From positions 558,001-622,000 of the forward strand of contig NZ_CP021416.1 of the NCBI RefSeq assembly GCF_002162315.1: 64,000 nucleotides of DNA, read 5' to 3'. The position numbers and the translations under genes were made by a program. The stretch comes from Sulfurospirillum diekertiae (GTDB lineage Bacteria; Campylobacterota; Campylobacteria; Campylobacterales; Sulfurospirillaceae). The notes below the pieces were generated by a model, which searched no databases, was not told where the DNA came from, and saw nothing but the letters and a program-made list of their open reading frames with translations. Below are positions 1 to 8,526 of this stretch, in pieces; the first letter of the stretch is position 1; each line of letters starts with the position of its first letter.

Positions 1-43
1 CACAGGAATTTTGGGTATTGATTTTGAAAAAAGTAGGTTTTAA
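1..43 (+). CDS. livH: LivH-type branched-chain amino acid permease, C-terminal end only
   Basis: An open frame enters from the left edge and stops with TAA at 41-43, giving the tail TGILGIDFEKSRF. A TG-[IL]-[LF]-G stretch just before the C-terminus is typical of LivH permeases. The next genes are livM, livG and livF in the usual order, so this is inferred to be the last 13 residues of livH. Too little is present for independent recognition; the call leans on context. Confidence 0.55.
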   Translation, partial: TGILGIDFEKSRF

Positions 44-75
44 TATGAACAGCCTTATCCTAAAAAAAAGAGCTA

Positions 76-1086
76 TTGATCAAGCTCACTATAGTTGCAT
101 TAACACTATGGTTTATTTGGTTTTCCAACACACACTTTGATGAATACACCGTAAGAATTTTAAATAATATTGCTATTTTTGTTATTTTAGCGGTGAGCTA
201 CAATCTTATTAACGGTGTAACCGGTCAGTTTTCTCTTGAGCCTAATGGCTTTGTTGCCATCGGGGCCTATGTAACAGCACTTTTACTGGTAAGCCCTGAG
301 TCGAAACAGTATCAATATGCCATTGTTGATCCTTATCCGTTTATATTAACACTGCATGCTAACTTTGTCGTAGCACTTTTATTGGGTGGTATATTTTCAG
401 CCATACTGGCAGCATGTCTCTCTTTCCCTGTGTTTAGAGTACGTGGAGATTACCTTGCAATCGTAACACTTGGCTTTGGATTTATTATTAAAATCTTAGC
501 GATTAATGTACCAGAAGCGACGAATGGTTCTCTTGGGCTTAATGACATTCCAGAATTTTCTAATCTTTACTGGACAGGTGGCATTGCAATGATTGCTGTT
601 ATTGTTGTGCTCAATATCATCAATTCTAAATTTGGTCGTGCAATGAAAGCGGTTCGTGATGATGAAGATGCTGCCATTGCAATGGGTGTGAATACCTTTA
701 AAGCCAAAACATTGGCGTTTTGTACAAGTGCCTTCTTTGAAGGAGTCGGTGGTGGACTTCTAGCAGCACTCTTAACAAGTATTTCCCCTGATCTTTTTGA
801 CTTTTTCTTTACTTTCCAGTTACTTATTATTATTGTTTTGGGTGGTCTTGGTAGTACGACAGGCGCAATTATTGGTACTGTTTTAGTGATGGGTGGAAGT
901 GAATGGATGCGTTTCTTGGATGAGCCAATACATCTCTTTGGTTACAATGCCCCTGCAATGCCGGGTATGCGTATGGTTGTTTTTTCTCTTGGCCTTATTT
1001 TGATCATGCTCTTTGCACGAGAAGGCATTATGGGCAAACGAGAACTAACAGACTTTTTTAAACCGCGTAAAAAGGGTGACAAATGA
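76..1086 (+). CDS. livM: Branched-chain amino acid ABC transporter permease LivM
   Basis: Inner-membrane permease of the Leu/Ile/Val ABC importer. About 336 residues with many hydrophobic segments and the LivM-family stretches YNLINGVTGQFSLEPNGF and FRVRGDYLAIVTLGFG. The open frame as read begins at TTG 76. A better start is ATG 45, two bases after livH ends, giving MNSLILKK then ELLIKLT, but the A-run at 62-69 has 8 bases and the two frames join only if it has 7. The real N-terminus is therefore probably at 45, with one extra A in this sequence. The stop overlaps livG by four bases (ATGA), indicating translational coupling. Confidence 0.9.
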   Translation: MIKLTIVALTLWFIWFSNTHFDEYTVRILNNIAIFVILAVSYNLINGVTGQFSLEPNGFVAIGAYVTALLLVSPESKQYQYAIVDPYPFILTLHANFVVALLLGGIFSAILAACLSFPVFRVRGDYLAIVTLGFGFIIKILAINVPEATNGSLGLNDIPEFSNLYWTGGIAMIAVIVVLNIINSKFGRAMKAVRDDEDAAIAMGVNTFKAKTLAFCTSAFFEGVGGGLLAALLTSISPDLFDFFFTFQLLIIIVLGGLGSTTGAIIGTVLVMGGSEWMRFLDEPIHLFGYNAPAMPGMRMVVFSLGLILIMLFAREGIMGKRELTDFFKPRKKGDK

Positions 1087-1856
1087 TCTTGAAAATTGAC
1101 AATGTCACTAAAAATTTTGGTGGTGTCACAGCCATAAAAGAGACCAGTTTTAGCGTTGCGCCTAAAGAAATTTTTGGACTAATTGGACCCAATGGTGCAG
1201 GTAAAACCACGATGTTTAATATCATTACGGGTAATTATACACCGACATCAGGAGAGGTTATTTTCAGAAATGAAGCCATTAGTGGTTTAAAACCTCACCA
1301 TATTGTACGAAAAGGTATTGCAAGAACGTTCCAAAATATTAGACTTTTTTCAAGCATGAGTGTTTTGGATAATATATTAATCGGCTTTGATTTCCAAGCA
1401 CGTTATGGATTTTTAGAATCGATTTTGCGTTTCCCTCGTTTTATTGGGGAAGAAAAGCGTATTAAAACACGTTCAATGGAAATTTTAGACTACTTTGGCA
1501 TGAGCTCTTATGCCCATGATAAAGCGGTTGATTTGAGCTATGGCCAACAACGTAAAGTTGAAATAGCACGCGCTCTTGCAACCAATCCTGATCTTTTACT
1601 GCTTGATGAACCAGCTGCTGGTATGAATCCATCAGAGACAGAAGAGTTGGGTGAGATTATTAAAAAGGCTCGAGTTGATTTTGATTTGACGGTTCTTTTG
1701 ATTGAACATGATATGAAATTTGTCAATCAATTGTGCGATAAAGTTTTAGTTTTAGATTATGGTAAAACTATTTTTGAGGGCAAACCCGCAGATGCGATAC
1801 AAGACCCTGAAGTGATATCTGCGTATTTAGGAGATTTTCTTAATGATCAGTGTTAA
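1083..1856 (+). CDS. livG: Branched-chain amino acid ABC transporter ATP-binding protein LivG
   Basis: Cytoplasmic ATPase that powers the Liv importer with LivF. Visible motifs: Walker A GPNGAGKTT at residues 35-43, ABC signature LSYGQQRKVEIARAL, Walker B LLLLDEPAAGMNPSE and the switch histidine in LLIEHDM. The AAGMNP sequence after Walker B and the length of 257 residues fit LivG, which has an insertion relative to LivF. It starts at an ATG overlapping the livM stop, and its end overlaps livF by 14 bases, so the four liv genes form one operon. Confidence 0.95.
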   Translation: MILKIDNVTKNFGGVTAIKETSFSVAPKEIFGLIGPNGAGKTTMFNIITGNYTPTSGEVIFRNEAISGLKPHHIVRKGIARTFQNIRLFSSMSVLDNILIGFDFQARYGFLESILRFPRFIGEEKRIKTRSMEILDYFGMSSYAHDKAVDLSYGQQRKVEIARALATNPDLLLLDEPAAGMNPSETEELGEIIKKARVDFDLTVLLIEHDMKFVNQLCDKVLVLDYGKTIFEGKPADAIQDPEVISAYLGDFLNDQC

Positions 1857-2538
1857 AAATTTACATGTCTATTATGGACTCATTGAAGCTGTTAAGGGAA
1901 TTGATTTTGAAGTCAAAGAGGGACAAATTGTCTCTTTGATTGGCTCAAATGGTGCAGGAAAAAGTTCAACACTCAAAGCACTTCTTAACAGTGTTAAAAA
2001 AACGGGGGATATCAATTTCTTAGGTTACGATACCCATAACCATAAAACACACACGCTGGTACAACATGGTTTATCTCTCGTTCCAGAGGGAAGAAAGATT
2101 TTTATTAATTTGACAGTAGAAGAGAACCTTCGTATGGGGGCATTTAATAACGATGAAAATTTTGATCATCTTAGAGATGCTATGTATGAGCTTTTCCCGC
2201 GTATCAAAGATAAACGCTATCAACTAGCAGGGACAATGAGCGGGGGTGAGCAACAAATGTTAGCGATTTCACGTGCCTTAATGGGTGAACCGAAGCTCTT
2301 AATGCTTGATGAACCAAGCCTTGGACTTGCGCCTAAAATTGTTGGTGAAGTTTTTGAGATCATTACACGATTACGTAATGAGGGAATCACCATTCTTTTA
2401 GTTGAGCAAAATGCTTTTGCTGCTCTCAAAATTTCAGATTATGCCTATGTTTTAGAGAATGGTAAAATTGTTATGAATGGCGTTGCATCTGCAATGATTG
2501 GTGATGATACTATTCGTAAAAAATATCTCGGTGGATAA
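1843..2538 (+). CDS. livF: Branched-chain amino acid ABC transporter ATP-binding protein LivF
   Basis: Second ATPase of the Liv importer. Walker A GSNGAGKSS, signature MSGGEQQMLAISRAL, Walker B LLMLDEPSLGLAPK and H-loop LLVEQNA are all present. The SLGLAP sequence is typical of LivF. Length is 231 residues. A run of 7 A in the gene (about 1986-1992) is in frame here, so homopolymers are not uniformly affected in this window. It is the last gene of the operon and is followed by a hairpin. Confidence 0.95.
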   Translation: MISVKNLHVYYGLIEAVKGIDFEVKEGQIVSLIGSNGAGKSSTLKALLNSVKKTGDINFLGYDTHNHKTHTLVQHGLSLVPEGRKIFINLTVEENLRMGAFNNDENFDHLRDAMYELFPRIKDKRYQLAGTMSGGEQQMLAISRALMGEPKLLMLDEPSLGLAPKIVGEVFEIITRLRNEGITILLVEQNAFAALKISDYAYVLENGKIVMNGVASAMIGDDTIRKKYLGG

Positions 2539-2555
2539 AAAATTCACATCTTCTG

Positions 2556-2595
2556 TTTACATGTAAATCTCTCTTAGCGGAGGTTTACATTTCTA
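2556..2595 (+). terminator. Hairpin terminator after livF, overlapping a TTTACATGTAAA palindrome
   Basis: Bases 2561-2571 (ATGTAAATCTC) pair with 2580-2590 (GAGGTTTACAT) with one G-T pair, followed by TTCTATT. The left arm is also the right half of the palindrome TTTACATGTAAA at 2556-2567. It lies 18 bases after the livF stop and probably ends the liv transcript. The rest of the gap to 2809 is AT-rich, with no recognisable gene. Confidence 0.6.
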
Positions 2596-2809
2596 TTAAA
2601 CTCTTCTATAAAAACTCACCCCGTTAGAGCAAACAAGTACAAATGATTTTAGTGCGATATTTTACTTATAGAATGAAAAAAAGGGTATCAAAGTGTATTT
2701 TTTTTGTTTTTTCTAAATTAAATAACGCTGTGCAAGGGACATGTATGATTTATAAATTATTTACTCTAAAAAGGTAACATAACTTAATTTTTCCAGATAA
2801 GGGAGTTTT

Positions 2810-5800
2810 ATGGATTTTGTATTGAAGCAGATTTTTTCGATGAAATCGGCTATCATCCTGATGGTGCTTTTTGGACTTTTTTTGTGGTGTAGCAACGTTT
2901 ATTGAAAATGATTTTGGTGTCGAGACGAGTTGGGCACTGATCTATACTGCATGGTGGTTTGAACTGATTCAAGTTGCTTTAGCACTTATTTTAATCTCTA
3001 ATATTATTCGATATAAACTCTACAAACTCGATAAATTACCTGCATTTTTATTTCATATTAGTTTTATTTTTATTCTTATTGGTTCTGGGATCACGCGCTA
3101 TTATGGCTTTGAGGGAACTTTACATGTAAGAAATGGTATGCAAGAGGATAAAGTTTTATCAAGTAGTACTTTTATTCAAGTTAGTGCTTTAAAAGACACT
3201 AAAACTTATAGCTATAGTCATCCACAGCTTATTTCTCGTGCAGGTGGTAATGGCTTTTCATTCTCATTTGATGTAGGTGGCGACAAAGCAGAAGTAAAAT
3301 TTAAACAATATCTACCCAATGCTACTGCAAAAGTTGTTGATGATCCACAAGGTGTTCCAATGATTTCAATGATGCTCAGTGGGTATGGCGAAAGTCTCAA
3401 TGTTGTTTTAAAAGAGGGCGATACTTACGAGTCAAGTGAATATATTTTTAGTTTTAATGCCCAAGTTCCTCAAACCAAGAAGACTATTATCCAATTTACA
3501 TTGGAAGATGGGAAATTTTATTTTTACTCCAAAGAAAAAATTGCATGGTTTAAAATGGCTGAAAACAAGCGTGGGGAATACGCAGCCGATAATAAGCAAG
3601 ATTTTGTAACAGGGCAGCTTTATACCATTGGAAATGTGAATTTTGCACCACGTTATATTGGTCTTAAAGGGCAAGAAAAAGTTGTTGAAGATAAAAATCC
3701 TATGATAAAAGCAAGTGGCGTATCTGCAATTATCGTCGATGCAAAATATAAAGGCGAAACAAAAGAAATTGCTATGTTTGGACAAGGGAAAGGGAGTGAA
3801 GGTGAGCCAACTAAGATCATGATCTCAGGTGTTCCTTTCATCTTTGAGTGGGGTGCACAAATTTTTACACTGCCTTTTGCTATCCAACTTAATGAATTTC
3901 AATTGGATCGTTATGCTGGATCAATGTCTCCAATGTCTTATGCAAGTGAGGTTGAAGTGGTTGACAGTGAAAAAGGGGTTCATGTACCCTTTCGTATCTA
4001 TATGAATCATGTATTGGATTATCGAGGCTTCCGTTTTTTCCAAAGTTCGTACGATAAAGATGAAAAAGGAACAATTTTGTCCGTAAATAATGATCCTGGA
4101 AAGTTACCAACTTATTTTGGATACCTTCTTTTAGGGATTGGACTTTTCTTTAACTTGCTCAATCCAAAAAGTCGTTTCCGTAAACTTGCAGGCATGGTAC
4201 AAAAAGATATGACTAAGATAAAATCTATCTTGGTGGCACTTGTCTCCATCATTGCTTTGAGCCAAGGATCTGCACTACACGCCTATACTACGGAAGAGTA
4301 TATAGGATTTTTAAAACAGTACGATGTAAAACATGCTGATAAGTTTGGACGCGTCTTAGTCCAAAGTGTCGATGGAAGAATTAAGCCGATAGATACAATT
4401 TCGACGGAACTGCTCAATAAAATTTATGGTGGCTCCTCCTATGAAAGGCTAAGTGCAAATCAAGTTGCCCTGAGCATGATGAGTTCTCCGAGTGAATGGC
4501 AAGGTCTACCTATTATCAAAGTATTTCATCCTGAACTAAAAAAAATTATTGGTATTCCTGAAAATCAAAAATATGCCTCTTTCAATGATTTTTTTGAAAA
4601 AGAGGGTGATCATGCTTATAAGTTAACCAAATATTCTGAAGAAGCTAATCGTAAAAAACCAGCGCTTCGTAACCAATTTGATAAAGATATACTCAAAGTA
4701 GATGAGCGTGTTAACATTTGTTATATGGTTTATACTGGCGAAGTCTTTAAAATGATTCCTAAACAAAACGACATCAACAAAAAATGGTTTGCACCTCAAG
4801 AAGCGGTTATGAACTTTTCCAAACAAGAAGGTGATGAAGTGAGAGCACTTCTTGGTGGATATTTTGATTCTATTAGCGAAGGGTTGGAAAAAGGAAATTG
4901 GGAAAATGCCAACAAAGCTATTGATAAACTTCAATCGTATCAAGAGCAGTATGGTTCTGAAATTATCCCAAGTGATAGTCGTATTAAAGCAGAAATTTTC
5001 TTTAACCATGCGAAAATATTTGCACGATTGACCCCTGTGTATCTTCTCAGTGGCTTAGTCTTACTCTGTTTTATTTTTGCAAAAATGGTCAAATCATCTT
5101 TAAATATCAAATTGGCAACAAAAATTGTTTTGACCATTAATTTTGTTGCTTTTTTAGCTCATACGGGTGGACTTGGGCTCAGATGGTATATCTCAACGCA
5201 TGCCCCTTGGAGTGATGGTTATGAATCAATGATCTACATTGCCTGGGCAATAGCACTTGCGGGTATCTTCTTTTCTCGCCAGTCTGTGGTTTCTCTTGCA
5301 TTGACATCCATTCTTGCTGGAGTAACGCTTTTTGTGGCACACCTTAGTTGGATGGATCCACAAATTACCAATCTAGTACCTGTTCTAAAATCTTACTGGC
5401 TTAATATCCATGTTTCGGTGATTACAGCAAGTTATGGATTCTTAGGACTATGTGCGCTTCTAGGCTTTTTTACATTGATCTTATTTATTATAAGAAGCAC
5501 AAAGCAAACCAAACGTAATGTCGAAATTGAACGCAATATTATTGAAGCAACACGTATTAATGAAATGGCAATGATTCTAGGACTGAGCCTTTTAACCATT
5601 GGTAACTTCTTAGGAGGGGTTTGGGCCAATGAATCGTGGGGTAGATATTGGGGATGGGATCCAAAAGAGACGTGGGCTTTAGTTTCAATTCTCTTTTATG
5701 CAGCTGTGGTGCATTTAAGATTTATTCCCAAATTTAATACACCTTTTGCGTTTGCAGTTGCTTCAACGATTACTTTTTCTTCCATTATTATGACTTATTT

Positions 5801-5948
5801 TGGCGTTAATTTTTATCTTTCAGGTATGCATTCTTACGCTGCAGGTGACCCAATTCCTGTGCCATCTTTTGTCTATTATACCGTTGCCATTGTTGCTCTT
5901 GTTATTGCTCTGGCGTATCCTAAACGGGGCATCTCTAAAACCTTATAA
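2810..5948 (+). CDS. ccsBA: Cytochrome c biogenesis protein, ResB-CcsA fusion (frameshifted near the start as read)
   Basis: System II cytochrome c synthase, which carries heme across the membrane and attaches it to CXXCH apocytochromes. The N-terminal half is ResB-like, with early membrane segments and a large extracytoplasmic region. The C-terminal half is CcsA, with the tryptophan-rich WWD heme motif GRYWGWDPKETWALVS and conserved His in THAPWSDGYESM. The uninterrupted frame runs from 2871, but ATG 2810 after GGGAG gives MDFVLKQIFSMKSAIILMVL and joins the main frame if the T-run 2877-2883 has 6 rather than 7 bases. The corrected product is 1045 residues, close to the epsilon-proteobacterial fused proteins (C. 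jejuni Cj1013c, from memory). NrfI/CcsA1/CcsA2 paralogues exist in relatives, so the exact heme-motif specificity is open. Confidence 0.9.
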
Positions 5949-5952
5949 ATAC

Positions 5953-5977
5953 AAAGAGGGATATTAATCCCTCTTTT
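5953..5977 (+). terminator. Intrinsic terminator after ccsBA
   Basis: Perfect 10-bp inverted repeat AAAGAGGGAT / ATCCCTCTTT (5953-5962 and 5967-5976) with a four-base loop. The descending arm ends in T residues. It begins five bases after the ccsBA stop. Confidence 0.75.
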
Positions 5978-5984
5978 AAGTTTG

Positions 5985-5993
5985 TGCTATAAT
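5985..5993 (+). promoter_or_regulatory. Extended -10 promoter for the small membrane protein gene
   Basis: TGC-TATAAT, an exact -10 hexamer with the TGn extension favoured by Campylobacterota sigma70, which needs little -35 sequence. It lies about 28 bases before ATG 6021 and argues against the longer ORF start at 5982, which would be upstream of the transcript. Confidence 0.65.
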
Positions 5994-6020
5994 AGGCAAA
6001 AATTTAAGAGGCTCTCCGTC

Positions 6021-6467
6021 ATGCAAGAGAATTATCTCATAATAGCAATTGTTGCTGTTATTGCCATTGTTCTAATCACTTTATTTATTATTGTTGCAAA
6101 TTTACAAAAAACGGTTGTTGTAGAAGTGACGCATCATACACAAGAACAAGAAGATAAAGCTCGAAAAGTAGTGATTGAAGAGTTAGTCGATATTGCTGCC
6201 AAACGTACTTCTTCTCGCAATGATCTTACCAACGCAATCCTCAAGGTAGCCAAAGAGTGCCCTTTCCCTACCAAAGAAAAAGGAATAGCGCCAAAACTTT
6301 CTAAAGTCTATCTCAATTTTATCTTGCTTATTGCAAGCCATCGTAATGCTGATGCAAAATTGATAGCATTTATGGATGAGGAGCTTAAAAAAGCCAATCC
6401 AGAATATAAACGTGAAATTGATTTGTATGAAAATGAGGGAATTAATCAAAGGGGAAATAGAATTTAG
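6021..6467 (+). CDS. Membrane-anchored hypothetical protein
   Basis: 148 residues from ATG 6021, preceded by AAGAGG nine bases upstream. Residues about 5-27 form one strongly hydrophobic N-terminal segment (IIAIVAVIAIVLITLFIIVA). The remainder is charged and helical, likely facing the cytoplasm. The upstream promoter and downstream tRNA genes suggest a single-gene transcript. I do not recognise the family and assign no function. Confidence 0.75.
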   Translation: MQENYLIIAIVAVIAIVLITLFIIVANLQKTVVVEVTHHTQEQEDKARKVVIEELVDIAAKRTSSRNDLTNAILKVAKECPFPTKEKGIAPKLSKVYLNFILLIASHRNADAKLIAFMDEELKKANPEYKREIDLYENEGINQRGNRI

Positions 6468-6477
6468 CTGAGGAAAA

Positions 6478-6552
6478 TGGCGACCCCAGGGGGACTTGAA
6501 CCCCCGTTCCCGCCTTGAGAGGGCGGTGTCCTAACCACTAGACGATGGGGTC
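6478..6552 (-). tRNA. tRNA-Glu (anticodon CTC)
   Basis: Acceptor GACCCCA pairs with TGGGGTC, the discriminator is G and CCA is encoded. The anticodon loop reads CTCTCAA between CCGCC and GGCGG, so the anticodon is CTC (reads GAG). The TUC arm has GTTCAAG. It differs in the body from the TTC isoacceptor 420 bases away while sharing the acceptor stem. A CTC tRNA-Glu is uncommon in low-GC Campylobacterota. It is last in the transcribed order Lys-Glu-Val-Asp-Lys-Glu. Confidence 0.93.
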
Positions 6553-6577
6553 GCACAAGTGTGTTTGTTTAGGACAA

Positions 6578-6653
6578 TGGTGACCCGTGATGGATTCGAA
6601 CCATCGACCACCTCCTTAAAAGGGAGATGCTCTACCGACTGAGCTAACGAGTC
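6578..6653 (-). tRNA. tRNA-Lys (anticodon TTT)
   Basis: Acceptor GACTCGT pairs with ACGGGTC (one G-T pair), with discriminator A and encoded CCA. The anticodon loop is CTTTTAA, anticodon TTT. The gene is identical to the second Lys gene at 6983-7058, so the Lys-Glu pair looks like an old local duplication. Confidence 0.96.
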
Positions 6654-6706
6654 ATGCTCAGACAGTTTCATAATACGATAAGAAAATGCTGAGGGAAAAT
6701 AAAAAG

Positions 6707-6783
6707 TGGCGCGGCGGACGGGGCTCGAACCCGCGACCCCCGGCGTGACAGGCCGATATTCTAACCAACTGAACTACCGCCGC
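6707..6783 (-). tRNA. tRNA-Asp (anticodon GTC)
   Basis: Acceptor GCGGCGG pairs perfectly with CCGCCGC, with discriminator G and encoded CCA. The anticodon loop is CTGTCAC, anticodon GTC. The D-arm TAGTTCAG and the TUC arm GTTCGAG are present. Confidence 0.96.
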
Positions 6784-6790
6784 GCATAAA

Positions 6791-6866
6791 TGGTGGTCGC
6801 TATAAGACTCGAACTTATGACATCCACCTTGTAAGGGTGGCGCTCTACCAACTGAGCTAAGCGACC
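6791..6866 (-). tRNA. tRNA-Val (anticodon TAC)
   Basis: Acceptor GGTCGCT pairs with AGCGACC, with discriminator A and encoded CCA. The anticodon loop is CTTACAA between CCACC and GGTGG, anticodon TAC. Confidence 0.96.
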
Positions 6867-6894
6867 ATTATGAACACTAAAGAAGAAATATCAA

Positions 6895-6970
6895 TGGCGA
6901 CCCCAAGGGGATTTGAACCCCTGTAACCGCCGTGAAAGGGCGGAATCCTGGACCACTAGACGATGGGGTC
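6895..6970 (-). tRNA. tRNA-Glu (anticodon TTC)
   Basis: Acceptor GACCCCA / TGGGGTC, discriminator G, encoded CCA. The anticodon loop CTTTCAC between CCGCC and GGCGG gives TTC. This is the standard bacterial tRNA-Glu and the partner of the CTC gene at 6478-6552. Confidence 0.96.
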
Positions 6971-6982
6971 GCACAGATAAAA

Positions 6983-7058
6983 TGGTGACCCGTGATGGAT
7001 TCGAACCATCGACCACCTCCTTAAAAGGGAGATGCTCTACCGACTGAGCTAACGAGTC
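6983..7058 (-). tRNA. tRNA-Lys (anticodon TTT), first gene of the tRNA transcript
   Basis: Same sequence as the Lys gene at 6578-6653, with anticodon TTT and encoded CCA. It is the promoter-proximal tRNA of the minus-strand cluster, about 30 bases from the -10 hexamer. Confidence 0.96.
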
Positions 7059-7087
7059 ATTCACGTTCTTCTCGTAATGAGGCTGAA

Positions 7088-7116
7088 ATTATAGAGAAAA
7101 AAAGTTCATTTGTCAA
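7088..7116 (-). promoter_or_regulatory. Consensus sigma70 promoter of the tRNA cluster
   Basis: On the minus strand TTGACA (7111-7116) and TATAAT (7088-7093) are both exact consensus and separated by 17 bases. The -35 box contains the TGA stop codon of the upstream cinA gene (7113-7115). A full -35 is unusual in this phylum and fits a strong stable-RNA promoter. Confidence 0.85.
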
Positions 7117-8222
7117 GACATTTTTTCACTTTTTAGAAAAATATTTTCGCCTACATGTAAAAGCAACTTTAAGGCATGGTAAGCACTTTGGGTTTGAATA
7201 TACTCACGATCACCTTCCAAAAGAAGTCTTTCGATAAGAATATTACCCTCTTTATTGCGAGCGCCTACATAAACCGTACCAACAGGTTTTTCAATACTTC
7301 CTCCCGTTGGCCCTGCAATACCACTGGTAGCGATGGCAAAATCAGAAAGGCTAGCATTGAGAACACCTTCAAGCATTTCACGCACACAGAGCTCACTGAC
7401 TGCTCCAAAACGTTCGATAGTGTCGTTACTGACTCCTAGCCATGACTCTTTGATTTCATTGGAGTAGGTTACAAGACCCCCTTTGAAAACGGCCGATACA
7501 CCTGAACGTTTGGTAAGCATAGAAGCAATAAGCCCTCCTGTACAACTCTCTGCAATACTGAGTGTCTTACCATGCGCTTGGAGTGATTCTGCGATATGTT
7601 CAATTACGTCAGGGTGATTGATTACTTTTTGAGGAAGAAGCGATTTTGCCGCTTTAAAGAAGCTCTCTAGATTGCCATATTTATTGGAAATTGCTTCGAT
7701 GGTCATCCAACCGTCAATAATTTTTGCAGGAGTAATGCGAATCTCAAAATTTTGGGCTAAGGGTTCAAGTAAGATTTTAAGAGAATCTTCATCAATATTG
7801 ATAATGGAAAATAGGGCTGAGCTATTTTTATTTTCAATTAAAACCGTAGGAAGCTTTTTATTTTCACTGGCTTTGATAATATTGATGAGTTTACCATCAC
7901 GCTCCAAAAGATAGCTATTTTCTTCAAAATGAACTGTTTTAGAAGGAATGAGCATGCCTCCTTTAAGCTCTAGTGACTCTTCTCCTAGTGTTGCAATGAC
8001 TTTATTGACAAGGTTAAAACTATCATTGGATGTGACAATGACGATTTCATCTGCATGGGTGATGGATTCTTCCAAGACAAAGAAGAGGTCTTTATCGTTT
8101 TTATCGATATAGACGGTTTGATCAGGAAGATCAAGATGTTTTGTAATGGTTGCATGAATGTAATTTAAAAATGGCAGATTGTATCGTAGCGCTTTTCCAA
8201 CTACGATCAAAGAGCTTTTCAT
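7113..8222 (-). CDS. cinA: CinA family protein (nicotinamide-nucleotide amidohydrolase domain)
   Basis: 369 residues. The C-terminal ~160 residues are a CinA/PncC domain that deamidates nicotinamide mononucleotide, with hallmark SIAESCTGGLIASMLT, GGLVTYSNEIK and ATSGIAGPTGG. The N-terminal half (MKSSLIVVGKALRYNLPFLN) resembles the molybdopterin-binding-like COG1058 part of CinA but is divergent, without the usual TGDEL start, so a pyrophosphatase role is uncertain. The cytoplasmic protein would act in NAD salvage; any competence role is historical naming only. The gene starts with ATG behind GGAG. Confidence 0.85.
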   Translation of the reverse strand: MKSSLIVVGKALRYNLPFLNYIHATITKHLDLPDQTVYIDKNDKDLFFVLEESITHADEIVIVTSNDSFNLVNKVIATLGEESLELKGGMLIPSKTVHFEENSYLLERDGKLINIIKASENKKLPTVLIENKNSSALFSIINIDEDSLKILLEPLAQNFEIRITPAKIIDGWMTIEAISNKYGNLESFFKAAKSLLPQKVINHPDVIEHIAESLQAHGKTLSIAESCTGGLIASMLTKRSGVSAVFKGGLVTYSNEIKESWLGVSNDTIERFGAVSELCVREMLEGVLNASLSDFAIATSGIAGPTGGSIEKPVGTVYVGARNKEGNILIERLLLEGDREYIQTQSAYHALKLLLHVGENIFLKSEKMS

Positions 8223-8526
8223 AGGAGTACCTTTTTTTTATTTTTTAATAGAGTTCTGGAAGAACTCTTAAAAACGCTTTTGAAGCAAAGCTTTAAAAGC
8301 TACGCTAACACTAGGTAATCTTGTGCAGAAAACCCACGCACTTTTTGGTGCTTTGAACGACTAGGGTGCTAAAGCTTGCCAGCGATGTTGGCAGACTAAA
8401 ACTTTGCATTATATCGTATCACGCATTATACCGTAAGTGCTTCTTAAATCGTTTTTAGATAAACTTGCCTCATTTTAAGAGACGCTTACATGTAAAGAGT
8501 TGTAGCTTCCAAGGAGAAATAAATAG
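8223..8526. other. Divergent intergenic region between cinA and ileS, 304 bp
   Basis: No gene is seen. It holds a perfect 7-bp hairpin at 8250-8268 (AGAGTTC / GAACTCT, no T-tract in either direction), a short stretch CTACGCTA...CTAGGTA near 8300 recalling CTACGCTAGGTA after pyk (31438), a small hairpin GCCAGCGATGTTGGC near 8380-8395, and one TTACATGTAA at 8486-8495, 31 bases before ileS. Promoters for both genes should lie here, but I cannot place them firmly. Confidence 0.6.

Noticed and set aside
2641-2809. Possible small ORF or riboswitch upstream of ccsBA
   Set aside because: The region is AT-rich with poly-T; no coding frame with a ribosome site or conserved riboswitch core was visible.
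3432-5629. Several minus-strand ORFs of 60-130 codons opposite ccsBA
   Set aside because: They lie antisense to a well-recognised gene, have no ribosome sites or family features, and their composition mirrors the sense codons.
6478-7058. tRNA cluster as an integration site for an island
   Set aside because: The flanking genes are core, no integrase or repeated tRNA 3' fragment is present, and the repeated Lys genes are complete.
8250-8268. 7-bp hairpin upstream of cinA/ileS as a terminator
   Set aside because: It lies at the 5' side of both divergent genes, and neither strand has a T-tract after the stem.
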